Of a stretch of 64,000 bases of DNA, positions 35,881 to 43,768 are shown piece by piece (position 1 is the stretch's first letter; each line of letters begins with the position of its first letter). Both the position numbers and the translations under genes were made by a program. The notes beneath the pieces were generated by a model that saw nothing but the letters and a program-made list of their open reading frames with translations, made no database searches and was not told where the DNA came from. Source of the stretch: Rhizobium pisi. Lineage in GTDB: Bacteria; Pseudomonadota; Alphaproteobacteria; Rhizobiales; Rhizobiaceae. The stretch is from the NCBI RefSeq assembly GCF_003938655.1, contig NZ_RJJT01000015.1, forward strand, positions 109,834 to 173,833, read 5' to 3'.

Positions 35881-37452
35881 TCAGGCCGTAGAGGCCAGAC
35901 TGGAATTGCGATTGCTGATGAAGATGCCCGCCTCGGCGGCGGGCATCGCCTTGCCGAAAAGATAGCCCTGGCCGATGTCGCAGCCGAGCTGCAGCAGGAA
36001 GGCGAGCTGGCCGTGCTCTTCGACGCCTTCCGCTGTTGTTTTGATGTTGAGGCTCCTGCCGAGACCGAGCATAGCGCGGACGATCTTTTCCTGCCGTTCG
36101 TCGTCGCGATAGGTGGCGATGAAGCTCTTGTCGATCTTGATCTTGTCGAAACGGTAGCGGGCGAGCTGAGCGAGGCTCGAATAGCCCGTGCCGAAATCGT
36201 CAAGGGCGATCTGGATGCCGGCCGCGTGCAGTTCGTCGAGAACGACAGCGGCGGCGGCGGGATCCTGGATCAGCGCATTTTCTGTGATCTCGATTTCCAG
36301 GCGCTGCGGCGGCAGCCGGCTTGCCAAGAGAATCTTGAGGATGCGGGACGTCAGGAGCCTGTCTTCCATCTGCACCGGCGAGACGTTGAAGGACAAGGTC
36401 ACGTGTTCCGGCCAGGTGAGTGCGTCGCCGCAGGCCTGCGCGAGAAGATCCTCGAACAGAGCGGTGATCATGCCGGTTTCCTCGGCGATATCGATGAAGA
36501 GGGGCGGCGGGATGTTGACGCCGTCGTCATCGGTCCAGCGCGCCAATGCCTCGAAGCCGCAGAGTTGGCCGGTCTTGAGATCGATCAGCGGCTGATAGAA
36601 GGGTTTGATCGCCTTTTTGGCGATTGCGGCGCGAAGCCTGGTTTCCAGTGCAGCGCGTTCCGTCACCTTGTCCTGCATCGACATTTCGAAGACAAGATGG
36701 TGGTTAGGTCCACGCGATTTCGCCTCGTACATGGCAAGGTCGGCGCGATGAGCGGCATCTTCCAACGGCTCGGCCCCCTCGGCCCAGCGGGCGTAGCCGA
36801 CGCTGGCGCCGACCTCGACGGCAAAACCGTCGATATGGATGGGCCGGGTGACGGCCTGGATCAGCAGCCTCGCAAAACGCTCCTCGCACTGCGCCGTCAG
36901 GGCGAAGGCGACGATGATGAATTCATCGCCGCCGAAGCGATAGACGCAATCGGCATTGCCGAGCGCGCAGATGCGTTTGGCAACCTCGATCAACAGCACA
37001 TCGCCACCCTTGTGGCCGACGAGGTCGTTGACCTTCTTGAAGCCGTCGAGGTCAACGGAGAAGATGGTGACGTTGCCTTCCGACCCCTCGATCCCGGTCT
37101 CGTCGTCCTTGATCGGCCGTGAGAGGATCCTGCGCTCGAAGGCATAGCGGTTTGGCAGCTTGGTCAGGTGATCGTGGGTGGCGGTCCAGTCGGCCTTTGT
37201 CTGTGCGGTCGCGCGCAGTTCCATTTCCTTGCGCAGATCGGCGATGCGCAGCACCGAGTAGACGAAGCTCATGGCGCCGGCGATGCCCAGCGCCAGGATG
37301 AGTTTGTCGGCGCCGTATTCGCTGAAACCGATCATGAAGGAGATCATGCTGTCGTCGAATTGCAACAGCGTGCCGAGCAGCCAGAGGGTTACTCCGAACG
37401 CCACAATCGACACGCATTGCCTTCCGGCCCTGCTTTGGAAAAACACCGGCAT
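35881..37452 (-). CDS. membrane-anchored GGDEF-EAL protein
   Basis: 523 residues. Two N-terminal membrane helices (about 12-30 and 45-68) are followed by a diguanylate cyclase domain (about 90-250) with intact YRFGGDEFIIV and a phosphodiesterase domain (about 265-505) with intact CGFEALARW, ITENAL and LDDFGTGYSSL. No periplasmic sensor of any size. Both domains look catalytically competent. Convergent with pit. This is the second GGDEF-EAL protein in the window and differs from the soluble PAS-linked one at 21.1 kb. Confidence 0.92.
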   Translation of the reverse strand: MPVFFQSRAGRQCVSIVAFGVTLWLLGTLLQFDDSMISFMIGFSEYGADKLILALGIAGAMSFVYSVLRIADLRKEMELRATAQTKADWTATHDHLTKLPNRYAFERRILSRPIKDDETGIEGSEGNVTIFSVDLDGFKKVNDLVGHKGGDVLLIEVAKRICALGNADCVYRFGGDEFIIVAFALTAQCEERFARLLIQAVTRPIHIDGFAVEVGASVGYARWAEGAEPLEDAAHRADLAMYEAKSRGPNHHLVFEMSMQDKVTERAALETRLRAAIAKKAIKPFYQPLIDLKTGQLCGFEALARWTDDDGVNIPPPLFIDIAEETGMITALFEDLLAQACGDALTWPEHVTLSFNVSPVQMEDRLLTSRILKILLASRLPPQRLEIEITENALIQDPAAAAVVLDELHAAGIQIALDDFGTGYSSLAQLARYRFDKIKIDKSFIATYRDDERQEKIVRAMLGLGRSLNIKTTAEGVEEHGQLAFLLQLGCDIGQGYLFGKAMPAAEAGIFISNRNSSLASTA

Positions 37453-37676
37453 TGGCCTTCTCCATCTCCGCCCGCGCCGACGTAATCATGAAAGTCTGAA
37501 ATGTTCGTTGAAACCAGGAGGCGAATTATTGGAGCGCCGGCGTATTGTCGCAGCTCGAAAGGCTTGACGGCAGGGCGCCGGATGCTCGCAATACGGGCAG
37601 TAGCGAAACGGTGAGGACGGACGATGGAGCGAAAGGCCGATTGCGATCCATTTTGTCTACGACCTTGGGAAGAACG

Positions 37677-37710
37677 AAGGCGAGCGTGCAATCGCATCGC
37701 TCGCCTTTTC
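37677..37710. terminator. hairpin downstream of the small membrane gene
   Basis: Arms AAGGCGAGCG (37677-37686) and CGCTCGCCTT (37698-37707) with an 11-base loop and T-rich flank on the plus side. It ends 10 bases past the minus-strand stop at 37718. Confidence 0.65.
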
Positions 37711-37717
37711 TCGTATT

Positions 37718-37834
37718 TCAGGCGGTGACGATCAACAGCGGTACGCTGACGATGAGACCGACAAGAACCGTAACCGTGGCGACACGCATAAAACGCAGGC
37801 GCCGCGTACGCTCCCCACTCCAGTCATATGTCAT
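37718..37834 (-). CDS. small membrane protein, 38 aa
   Basis: Reads MTYDWSGERTRRLRFMRVAT then VTVLVGLIVSVPLLIVTA: a basic N-terminus and one C-terminal membrane helix. The ATG at 37834 is preceded by AAGGAG nine bases away. An ATG at 37843 has no room for a ribosome site. The adjacent hairpin supports real transcription. Function unknown. Confidence 0.6.
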   Translation of the reverse strand: MTYDWSGERTRRLRFMRVATVTVLVGLIVSVPLLIVTA

Positions 37835-37919
37835 TTCTTCCATCTCCTTGGGACAAGGAAGTAGTCCCGGCGAAACCGGGTTCAATAGAGATGACGCGAT
37901 TTGCTTGTGTAAAGCTGTA

Positions 37920-38483
37920 TCAGTGATCACTAATACTGAAGCGCAGCGACCAGCGCCGCCCATTGCTGGTCATGCGAACGATTGCGAGCGGCTCGACGTC
38001 CACCAGCCAGAAGGAGGAGAGCGGCGCCTGAAGCACATGCGCGACCGCTGCCCGGATGACGGCTGCGTGGCTGACGGCGATCACATGGCCGCCGAGCAGG
38101 GATTGCTCATCCATCCAGCCGGCGACGCGCGTGCGCAGATCGGCAAAGCTCTCGCCGCCGTGTGGGGCGGCTTGCGGATCGCTCATCCAGGCCATGAGGT
38201 TTTCCGGCTCCTCGGCCTCTATCGCGGCGATCGGCCTGCCGGCCCAACGGCCGTGGTCGCAGTCGCGGAGCGCCGGGTCAGTCCGGGCGTCGAGGCGAAG
38301 CGCCTGCGCCGTCTGGCGGGCACGCAGAGCGGGGCTTGCGGCAATGCGGTCGGCGCGGGGTGGAGCAGCCATTCCGGCCGCTTCCCCCACCGCCTTGTCT
38401 TCCAGCGGTTCGTCGAGCGGGAACAGGGCTTTACGGCTTGCCGCCGTCGCGCCGTGGCAGATCCAGGTGAGGCGCGTGTTCAC
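37920..38483 (-). CDS. histidine phosphatase family protein
   Basis: 187 residues. RLTWICHGATA replaces the usual RHG motif with C-H-G, keeping the catalytic His; other motifs are ASPALRARQTAQAL, LRDCDHGRWAG and VIAVSHAAVIRAAV (second His). A GTG at 38483 is the most likely start. Family members include CobC-type phosphatases, and its position divergent from a cobalamin-riboswitch operon makes a cobalamin link attractive, but this is inference. Confidence 0.8.
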   Translation of the reverse strand: MNTRLTWICHGATAASRKALFPLDEPLEDKAVGEAAGMAAPPRADRIAASPALRARQTAQALRLDARTDPALRDCDHGRWAGRPIAAIEAEEPENLMAWMSDPQAAPHGGESFADLRTRVAGWMDEQSLLGGHVIAVSHAAVIRAAVAHVLQAPLSSFWLVDVEPLAIVRMTSNGRRWSLRFSISDH

Positions 38484-38543
38484 AGTTGTTCTTGTCTCCC
38501 GCAATCCGGTGGGGACGGCCCTTTGCCGGCTCGTGAAGTTTCG

Positions 38544-38573
38544 TTGACAGTCTCTCCGGCGTGCAGATATAAC
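38544..38573 (+). promoter_or_regulatory. promoter of the cbtBA operon
   Basis: TTGACA (38544-38549), 18-base spacer, TATAAC (38568-38573), directly before the riboswitch aptamer. Confidence 0.65.
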
Positions 38574-38576
38574 CGT

Positions 38577-38670
38577 GCTGTTGCGGGTTTGGAAGCCGGT
38601 GGAAATCCGGCGCGGTCGCGCCACTGTGACCAGCGTGTCGAAAGCTCTTCGCGTTGGAAGTCAGACCCAG
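38577..38670 (+). ncRNA. cobalamin riboswitch
   Basis: The order of conserved blocks is classical: GGAAGCCGGTGGAAATCCGG, GCGGTCGCG, the B12 box GCCACTGTGA (38620-38629), and the closing GGAAGTCAGACCC. It sits between the promoter and the cbtB ribosome site. Binding of adenosylcobalamin should switch off cbtBA. Confidence 0.93.
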
Positions 38671-38717
38671 CCGCACAAACACTCTTTCGACTGAACGCGT
38701 CATTCCCGGAGGAATAC

Positions 38718-38927
38718 ATGTCTGACACCACTTTCGCGCCCGCAGCAGTGCCGGTACCGATCCCCGTAGGAGAAATCCTGCCCTGGGCGATTTTCGGCGG
38801 CCTGCTGATGCTCATCGCCCTTTATTTTGTCGGCACCGAGGAAGGCGCGATGGCGCTCTTCAACGGCATGTACGTACATGAATTCGTGCACGACGGCCGC
38901 CATCTCCTCGGCTTTCCCTGCCACTAA
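38718..38927 (+). CDS. cbtB: cobalt transporter subunit CbtB
   Basis: 69 residues. One membrane helix (about 18-40, GEILPWAIFGGLLMLIALYFV) and a C-terminal His-rich cobalt-ligand tail MYVHEFVHDGRHLLGFPCH are diagnostic of CbtB. Starts after CCCGGAGGAA. It is the first gene behind the cobalamin riboswitch and is followed by cbtA after 12 bases. Confidence 0.95.
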   Translation: MSDTTFAPAAVPVPIPVGEILPWAIFGGLLMLIALYFVGTEEGAMALFNGMYVHEFVHDGRHLLGFPCH

Positions 38928-38939
38928 GGGAATACTGAC

Positions 38940-39674
38940 ATGGTTGGAAACCTTTTGCTTCGCGGCATGCTCGCGGGCCTGATTGCTGGCATCCTCGTTT
39001 TCGCTTTCGCCCACACCTTCGGCGAGCCGCTGGTCGACGCGGCGATTGCCTTCGAGGAGGCGAGCGCCCAGGCGGCGGGCGAAGCCGCCGAACCTGAGAT
39101 CGTCAGCCGCGCCACGCAGGCCGGTCTCGGCCTTTTCACCGGCGTCATGGCCCACAGCGTTGCCGTCGGCGGGCTTTTCGCGCTCGCCTTCGCCTTCGTG
39201 CACGGTCGCTTCAGCAGCCTTTCGGCGCGCGGCACCTCGGCCGTCATCGCTATTGCCGCTTTCGTGGCGATCGTGCTCGTTCCTGCCGTCAAGTATCCTG
39301 CCAACCCGCCGGCAGTCGGCAATCCCGACACGATCGGCGTCAGGACCGAGCTCTTCTTCCTGATGATCGTCGTATCGCTCGCCGCGCTGATTGCGGCGGT
39401 GGTGCTTTCGCGTCGCCTTTCCGAGCGCTTCGGGTCTTGGAACGGCGCGATCATTGCCGGCATCGCCTATCTCGTCTTCATCGGCTTCGTGCTCTATCTG
39501 CTGCCGCCGATCAACGAGGTGCCCGAGAATTTCTCGGCGATGGTGCTCTGGCGTTTCCGCACGACCTCGCTCGGCATGCACGTGATCCTTTGGGCAGCGC
39601 TCGGTCTTGTCTTCGGCGCGCTGGCGGAAAGACGGCTTGTCGTCAAGGGCGGGCTGCGGCCGGCGTTTCGGTGA
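38940..39674 (+). CDS. cbtA: cobalt transporter subunit CbtA
   Basis: 244 residues with about five to six membrane helices (7-25, 62-88, 95-117, 138-160, 169-190, 213-232). The N-terminus MVGNLLLRGMLAGLIAGILVFAFAHTFGEPLVDAAIAFEE and PAVKYPANPPAVG are typical of CbtA. Together with CbtB it imports cobalt for cobalamin synthesis, under control of the upstream riboswitch. Length is normal. Confidence 0.94.
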   Translation: MVGNLLLRGMLAGLIAGILVFAFAHTFGEPLVDAAIAFEEASAQAAGEAAEPEIVSRATQAGLGLFTGVMAHSVAVGGLFALAFAFVHGRFSSLSARGTSAVIAIAAFVAIVLVPAVKYPANPPAVGNPDTIGVRTELFFLMIVVSLAALIAAVVLSRRLSERFGSWNGAIIAGIAYLVFIGFVLYLLPPINEVPENFSAMVLWRFRTTSLGMHVILWAALGLVFGALAERRLVVKGGLRPAFR

Positions 39675-39702
39675 TCGGGCGTACCGAGGCTGCCGCTTGC
39701 TA

Positions 39703-39870
39703 CCCCTTCTCCCCAGCGGGGAGAAGGTGGCCCGAAGGGTCGGATGAGGGGGCCACACGGCACGCCCTGTATGTTGCCCTTCGTTTGCGCTCAGTGCATT
39801 CGCAGCTTTGCTGCTCACCCCCTCATCTGCCTGCCGGCATCTTCTCCCCGCCGGGGAGAAGGGACGTGTG
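39703..39870. repeat. pair of inverted interspersed palindromic repeats
   Basis: Copy 1 (39703-39753) has hairpin CCTTCTCCCC/GGGGAGAAGG and ends GATGAGGGGG. Copy 2 (39817-39870), inverted, begins CCCCCTCAT and ends with a CTTCTCCCC/GGGGAGAAG hairpin. Their inner parts differ (a CCCGAAGGGTC core in copy 1, CTGCCGGCA in copy 2). The element type is frequent in Rhizobiales intergenic DNA. Together they form a large foldback between cbtA and the next gene. Confidence 0.82.
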
Positions 39871-39934
39871 GCGACGCCGCATTCCTCTCTCATCCACCAG
39901 GAACTCGAGGACCGGAATGTGGGACGCTGGAGGG

Positions 39935-40564
39935 ATGGCACGCTACCTCTGCCGACTGCTTACCTTTCTTGGCCTCAGTGCTAGCTTGCTCTTCCTCGTC
40001 GCCGGAAGCGCCCTTGCCCACACCCGTAGCGCCGGTGGCAGCCATGCCGGGCTCGATATTCCGGAAATCTCCCATGGCGAGATGGCTGTCATTTCAGACT
40101 ATCGCAGTGGGATTATCGACCTCGCGTCGCGGGCGATCGATACGAACGAGCCGTTCCGCCGCGTCCTGAACTATGCCGAGATCCAGTATTCCTACTGTCT
40201 GTGGGGCAGGGTGCCGGGCAGCGTGACGGATGAGGAAAGCCCGTTCAACGAATGCGCCCATGCCTATCTCGCGGCAACCAAAGCGGTGCTGATGTCGATG
40301 CGGGAGATGCCGCGAGAGGCGCCTGCCGCTGGCGAAATCATCTCCGCCATCGATGCCGAGATGGCAGGCCGCGGGCTTGCGCTCATCACTTGCCGTTTCA
40401 GCGGCGAGGCCTTCAACACGGCCGATATCGTCAAGCCGCACTGGAGCAGGGTGCCGCTTCATCCCGCCAGCATGGCGTCGCTGACGGGGCTTGCCTCCTT
40501 GCTCGGCCTTATGGCTTTTGCGCTTTGCCGCTTTCTGCGGCCGAGGGCTCAGTCGTCGGAATAG
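39935..40564 (+). CDS. hypothetical exported protein with C-terminal membrane anchor
   Basis: 209 residues. A signal peptide (about 1-28, ending SALAHT), a helical, Cys-containing periplasmic region (about 30-175; IIDLASRAIDTNEPFRRVLNYAEIQ) and a C-terminal hydrophobic helix (about 182-200) with RPRAQSSE at the end. The ATG at 39935 has TGGAGGG upstream. Not recognised. Its last 16 bases overlap the end of the convergent oxidoreductase gene. Confidence 0.72.
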   Translation: MARYLCRLLTFLGLSASLLFLVAGSALAHTRSAGGSHAGLDIPEISHGEMAVISDYRSGIIDLASRAIDTNEPFRRVLNYAEIQYSYCLWGRVPGSVTDEESPFNECAHAYLAATKAVLMSMREMPREAPAAGEIISAIDAEMAGRGLALITCRFSGEAFNTADIVKPHWSRVPLHPASMASLTGLASLLGLMAFALCRFLRPRAQSSE

Positions 40565-41211
40565 CGCTGCTCGCGCCACGGATCGCCATACATATGGTAG
40601 CCGTTCTTTTCCCAGAAACCGGCCGTGTCGTCGGGCATCAGCTCGATGCGGCGCAGCCATTTGGCGCTTTTCCAGAAATAGAGATGCGGTACGACGAGGC
40701 GCATCGGGCCGCCGTGATCCGGCGTCAGCGGCAGGCCCTCCCAGGAGGTCGCGAGGATCGCATCTTCGGCGGCGAAATCGGAGAGCGGCAAATTGGTGGT
40801 ATAGCCGTCGTAGCTCGTCAGCATGATGTACGCTGCCGTCGATTTCGGCATGGCGAGATCGAGCAGATCGCGGGTCGAAACGCCCTTCCATTTGTTGTCG
40901 TAGCGCGACCAGGTGGTGACGCAGTGGATATCGCTCATCCCAGTGCTCTGCTCGATCGCCTGAAAATCGCCCCAGGCGAGCGTGAGCGGCGTTTCGACGA
41001 GGCCGCGCACCTCAAGCCGCCAGCTGTCTGTGGAAACGACCGGTTGCTGGCCGAGATCGAGCACCGGCCAGTTTTTGACGAGGTGCTGGCCGGGCGGCAG
41101 ACGCTCGGCCTCGGGCCGGCTGATGCGGCCGGTCAGAAATTTTCCCTCTGCCGCCCAGCGGCGCTTGGAGCTGGTGAGCTTGCTGTCAGCCGGGGTCTGG
41201 TCGTCGCTCAT
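40549..41211 (-). CDS. molybdopterin-dependent oxidoreductase (sulfite-oxidase fold)
   Basis: 220 residues. SUOX/YedY-type fold: FLTGRISRPEAERLPPGQHLVKNWPVLDLG, then DIHCVTTWSRYDNKWKGV with the molybdenum-ligand Cys, and PLTPDHGGPMRLVVPHLYFWKSAKWLRRIEL. There is no Tat signal, so it is probably cytosolic, and no heme partner is adjacent. The substrate is unknown. The ATG at 41211 is preferred to an upstream frame extension. Convergent overlap of 16 bases with the preceding gene. Confidence 0.87.
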   Translation of the reverse strand: MSDDQTPADSKLTSSKRRWAAEGKFLTGRISRPEAERLPPGQHLVKNWPVLDLGQQPVVSTDSWRLEVRGLVETPLTLAWGDFQAIEQSTGMSDIHCVTTWSRYDNKWKGVSTRDLLDLAMPKSTAAYIMLTSYDGYTTNLPLSDFAAEDAILATSWEGLPLTPDHGGPMRLVVPHLYFWKSAKWLRRIELMPDDTAGFWEKNGYHMYGDPWREQRYSDD

Positions 41212-41359
41212 GTGTGGTCTCCTTGCCGTGCAGCAATAGGACATCCGGCCCCACCGGGTGTCAAGTTTCGACAGGCCCTTGGAAATCCTCGCCCGCCTCG
41301 GATGCTGATCACCGAGAGCTAGCGCCTCTGCGGATGCTTCCCAAACCGCAATTGCGGAC

Positions 41360-41414
41360 TTGACATGCAACCATTTGGTTGCCTATAAATAGAGTAACAG
41401 GCAACCAAATGGTT
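41360..41414 (+). promoter_or_regulatory. promoter and 16-bp inverted-repeat operator of arsR/SRPBCC pair 2
   Basis: -35 TTGACA (41360-41365), 18-base spacer, -10 TATAAA (41384-41389). Perfect 16-base arms AACCATTTGGTTGCCT (41369-41384) and AGGCAACCAAATGGTT (41399-41414) are separated by 14 bases. The left arm fills the spacer and the right covers the ATG at 41409. Each arm is itself near-palindromic (AACCA/TGGTT), so two repressor dimers may bind. Autorepression is inferred. Confidence 0.75.
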
Positions 41415-41750
41415 CCGTATAAAGACATGGATGATGATGCGGTTTTCCGCGCTTTGGCGGATGCGAGCCGCCGGCAGATGCTGGATCGGCTGCATGCGAG
41501 GAACGGCCAGACGCTGGGCGAACTCTGCCAGGGGCTCGCCATGACGCGCCAGGCGGTGGCGAAACATGTCGCGATCCTGGAGGAGGCCAATCTGGTTTCG
41601 TCCGAGCGCCAGGGCCGGGAGAAGCTGCATTTCATCAATCCGGTGCCGATCAACGCGATCGCGCAGCGCTGGATCAGCAAATTCGAGCGGCAGCACCTGA
41701 ATGCGCTGGCCGACCTGAAGGAAACCCTCGAAGGCAAGGGCCGCAACTGA
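41409..41750 (+). CDS. ArsR-family transcriptional regulator
   Basis: 113 residues (107 if ATG 41427 is used). Winged helix-turn-helix: DAVFRALADASRRQMLDRLHARNGQTLGELCQGLAMTRQAVAKHVAILEEANLV. There is no metal-binding Cys pair in the recognition region. It is the first gene of a two-gene unit with an AHSA1 protein. The operator overlaps its start. Only general family resemblance to the ArsR at 23.4 kb. Confidence 0.88.
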   Translation: MVPYKDMDDDAVFRALADASRRQMLDRLHARNGQTLGELCQGLAMTRQAVAKHVAILEEANLVSSERQGREKLHFINPVPINAIAQRWISKFERQHLNALADLKETLEGKGRN

Positions 41751-41798
41751 CGGCCCTGCCATCAGGAGTGCTGACACTTGGCCAAAAGGAGTATCATC

Positions 41799-42248
41799 AT
41801 GGCTGGCAGTACATATAACTACGTCACCTTTATCCGCACGACGCCGGAGCAGCTCTGGGCGGCGTTGACGACAGCCGAGTTCATGAAGAAGTTCTGGCTC
41901 GGCGCCCACTTCGAAACCGAATGGCGGGCAGGTGCTGCCTGGAAGCTTCTGTTCGAGGACGGATCAGTCGCCGATACCGGCGAAATCCTGGAATGTGATC
42001 CGCCGAAACGGCTCGTTCTGAAGTGGCGCAACGAATTCATGCCTGAGCTGAAGGCGGAGGGCTATTCGCAATGCGTGATGGAGATCGAGGCGGCGACCGA
42101 AACGGCCACCAAGCTGACGGTCACCCATTCCATCGCCGTCGAGAATTCCAAGCTCATCAATGCCGTCTCCGGCGGCTGGCCGCGCATTCTCTCCAACCTC
42201 AAGTCGCTGATCGAGACCGGCGAGGTGGTGCTGCCGCCCAAAAAATAG
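41799..42248 (+). CDS. SRPBCC/AHSA1-domain protein
   Basis: 149 residues. YVTFIRTTPEQLWAALTTAEFMKKFWLGAHFETEWRAGAAWKLLFEDG is typical of AHSA1/CalC-like helix-grip proteins regulated by a cotranscribed ArsR. Starts after AAAAGGAG. Ligand unknown. A 10-bp hairpin follows. The preceding gene is the ArsR regulator, 48 bases away. Confidence 0.87.
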   Translation: MAGSTYNYVTFIRTTPEQLWAALTTAEFMKKFWLGAHFETEWRAGAAWKLLFEDGSVADTGEILECDPPKRLVLKWRNEFMPELKAEGYSQCVMEIEAATETATKLTVTHSIAVENSKLINAVSGGWPRILSNLKSLIETGEVVLPPKK

Positions 42249-42264
42249 GGAGGTCACCACGGCA

Positions 42265-42288
42265 CGATGGGTGGATTTCCACCCATCG
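42265..42288 (+). terminator. hairpin after the second SRPBCC gene
   Basis: Stem CGATGGGTGG/CCACCCATCG with loop ATTT, 16 bases past the stop. No clean T run. A second hairpin CGGGCGCC/GGCGCCCG lies at 42495-42515, shortly before the M20 gene. The rest of the 293-base gap holds nothing convincing. Confidence 0.55.
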
Positions 42289-42541
42289 CATCAGCCGTTT
42301 GTTTCCAAATCGACCCATGCTGCATCGCACCGTCGCAGAATTGTCTTTCGAAAGCGGCGCTTCTGGCGATCGCACTTGCCGTCCTCATCGTCTCTTCCTG
42401 CCGAGCTTCAGGAGGAAGCGCGAGGAGGTGTTCGTGGAAGAGGCCTGAGGGGTTGAACTTATGGGCTGTTTGATGAACAACGGATGATCTGACGCGGGCG
42501 CCGTTTGGGCGCCCGTTTCGCATGAAGGGATATCCAGGCCC

Positions 42542-43711
42542 ATGAGCATTCCCGCCCGGATCAAGGACGATCTGCCGTTCCTCACCGCTTTGCGCCGCGA
42601 TCTGCACGCCCATCCCGAACTCGGTTTCGAGGAGGAGCGCACGGCCGGCATCGTCGCGGGGCTTCTGGAAGAGGCCGGGATCGCAGTGCATCGCGGGCTC
42701 GCCGGCACCGGCGTGGTCGGCACGCTGCAGCTTGGCAACGGCACGCGCCGGATCGGGCTCAGGGCCGACATGGATGCGCTCGCCATGCCTGAAATGGCGG
42801 AGAGGCCCTATAAATCGACCATACCGGGGAAGATGCACGCCTGCGGCCATGACGGTCATACCGCGATGCTTCTCGGCGCGGCGCGGCATCTTGCGGCGAC
42901 ACGGAATTTTTCCGGTACGGTGCACTTCATCTTCCAGCCGGCGGAAGAGGGCCGTGGTGGGGCGAAGCGCATGGTGGAGGAGGGGCTCTTCCGGCTTTTC
43001 CCCTGCGATGCCGTTTTTGGCCTGCACAATATGCCGGGGCTTGCGGTTGACGAAATCGCTGTGGTCGAGGGGCCGCAGCTTGCCTCTTCCGACAGCTGGC
43101 GGATCACCTTTCGGGGGATCGGCACGCATGGCGCCAAACCGCATCTCGGCCGCGATCCGATCACCGCGGCCGGCACCTTCCTGTCATCGCTGCAGACGAT
43201 CGTCGGGCGTGTGGTCGATCCGCTGCAGCCGGCCGTCGTCAGCGCCTGTTTCCTGCAGGCGGGCGACCCGAAGGCGCTGAACGTCATTCCCGATACGGTC
43301 GAGATCGGCGGAACGGCGCGAGCCTATTCGCCCGAGGTGCGCGACCAGCTGGAGGCCGAGATCGGGCGACTGGCAAGCGGAACGGCTGCCATGTACGATG
43401 TTGCTGTCGACTATCGTTTCGAGCGGCGGATACCGCCTGTCGTCAACGATCCGGACGCGACCGCCCGGGCGCTCGCGGCAGCCGGCATGGTGTTCGGCGG
43501 GAAGGTGCGGACAAACTTTCCACCGTCGACGGCCGGAGACGATTTCGCGTTCTTCGCTGAGAATGCGCCGGGTTGTTATGTTTGGCTCGGCAATGGGCCT
43601 GCGGTGGACGGGGCGCTGCATCACAATACGGCCTATGATTTCAAGGACGAGGCGCTGGGTTATGGGGCGGCTTACTGGGTGGCGTTGGTGGAGCGGGAGT
43701 TGAAGGTATAG
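42542..43711 (+). CDS. M20-family amidohydrolase (hippurate-hydrolase type)
   Basis: 389 residues, M20D. Dinuclear metal motifs are visible: LRADMDAL, HACGHDGHTAMLLGAA (Cys/His), FQPAEEGRGGAKRM (Glu-Glu) and DDFAFFAENAPG. A dimerisation lid lies in the middle. These enzymes remove acyl groups from N-acyl amino acids or related amides; the substrate cannot be fixed. Convergent with the adenine deaminase gene. Single gene with hairpin before it. Confidence 0.9.
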   Translation: MSIPARIKDDLPFLTALRRDLHAHPELGFEEERTAGIVAGLLEEAGIAVHRGLAGTGVVGTLQLGNGTRRIGLRADMDALAMPEMAERPYKSTIPGKMHACGHDGHTAMLLGAARHLAATRNFSGTVHFIFQPAEEGRGGAKRMVEEGLFRLFPCDAVFGLHNMPGLAVDEIAVVEGPQLASSDSWRITFRGIGTHGAKPHLGRDPITAAGTFLSSLQTIVGRVVDPLQPAVVSACFLQAGDPKALNVIPDTVEIGGTARAYSPEVRDQLEAEIGRLASGTAAMYDVAVDYRFERRIPPVVNDPDATARALAAAGMVFGGKVRTNFPPSTAGDDFAFFAENAPGCYVWLGNGPAVDGALHHNTAYDFKDEALGYGAAYWVALVERELKV

Positions 43712-43768
43712 CTGGAGTTTGAGGGGTTACACAGCACTGCCTTCGTCACACGATCTGTGCGTCCTGGC

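Noticed and set aside
42267..42473. Frame with a lipobox-like LIVSSC
   Set aside because: Its only ATG lies inside a hairpin stem without a ribosome site; the C-terminal half is not protein-like. Could be a lipoprotein remnant.
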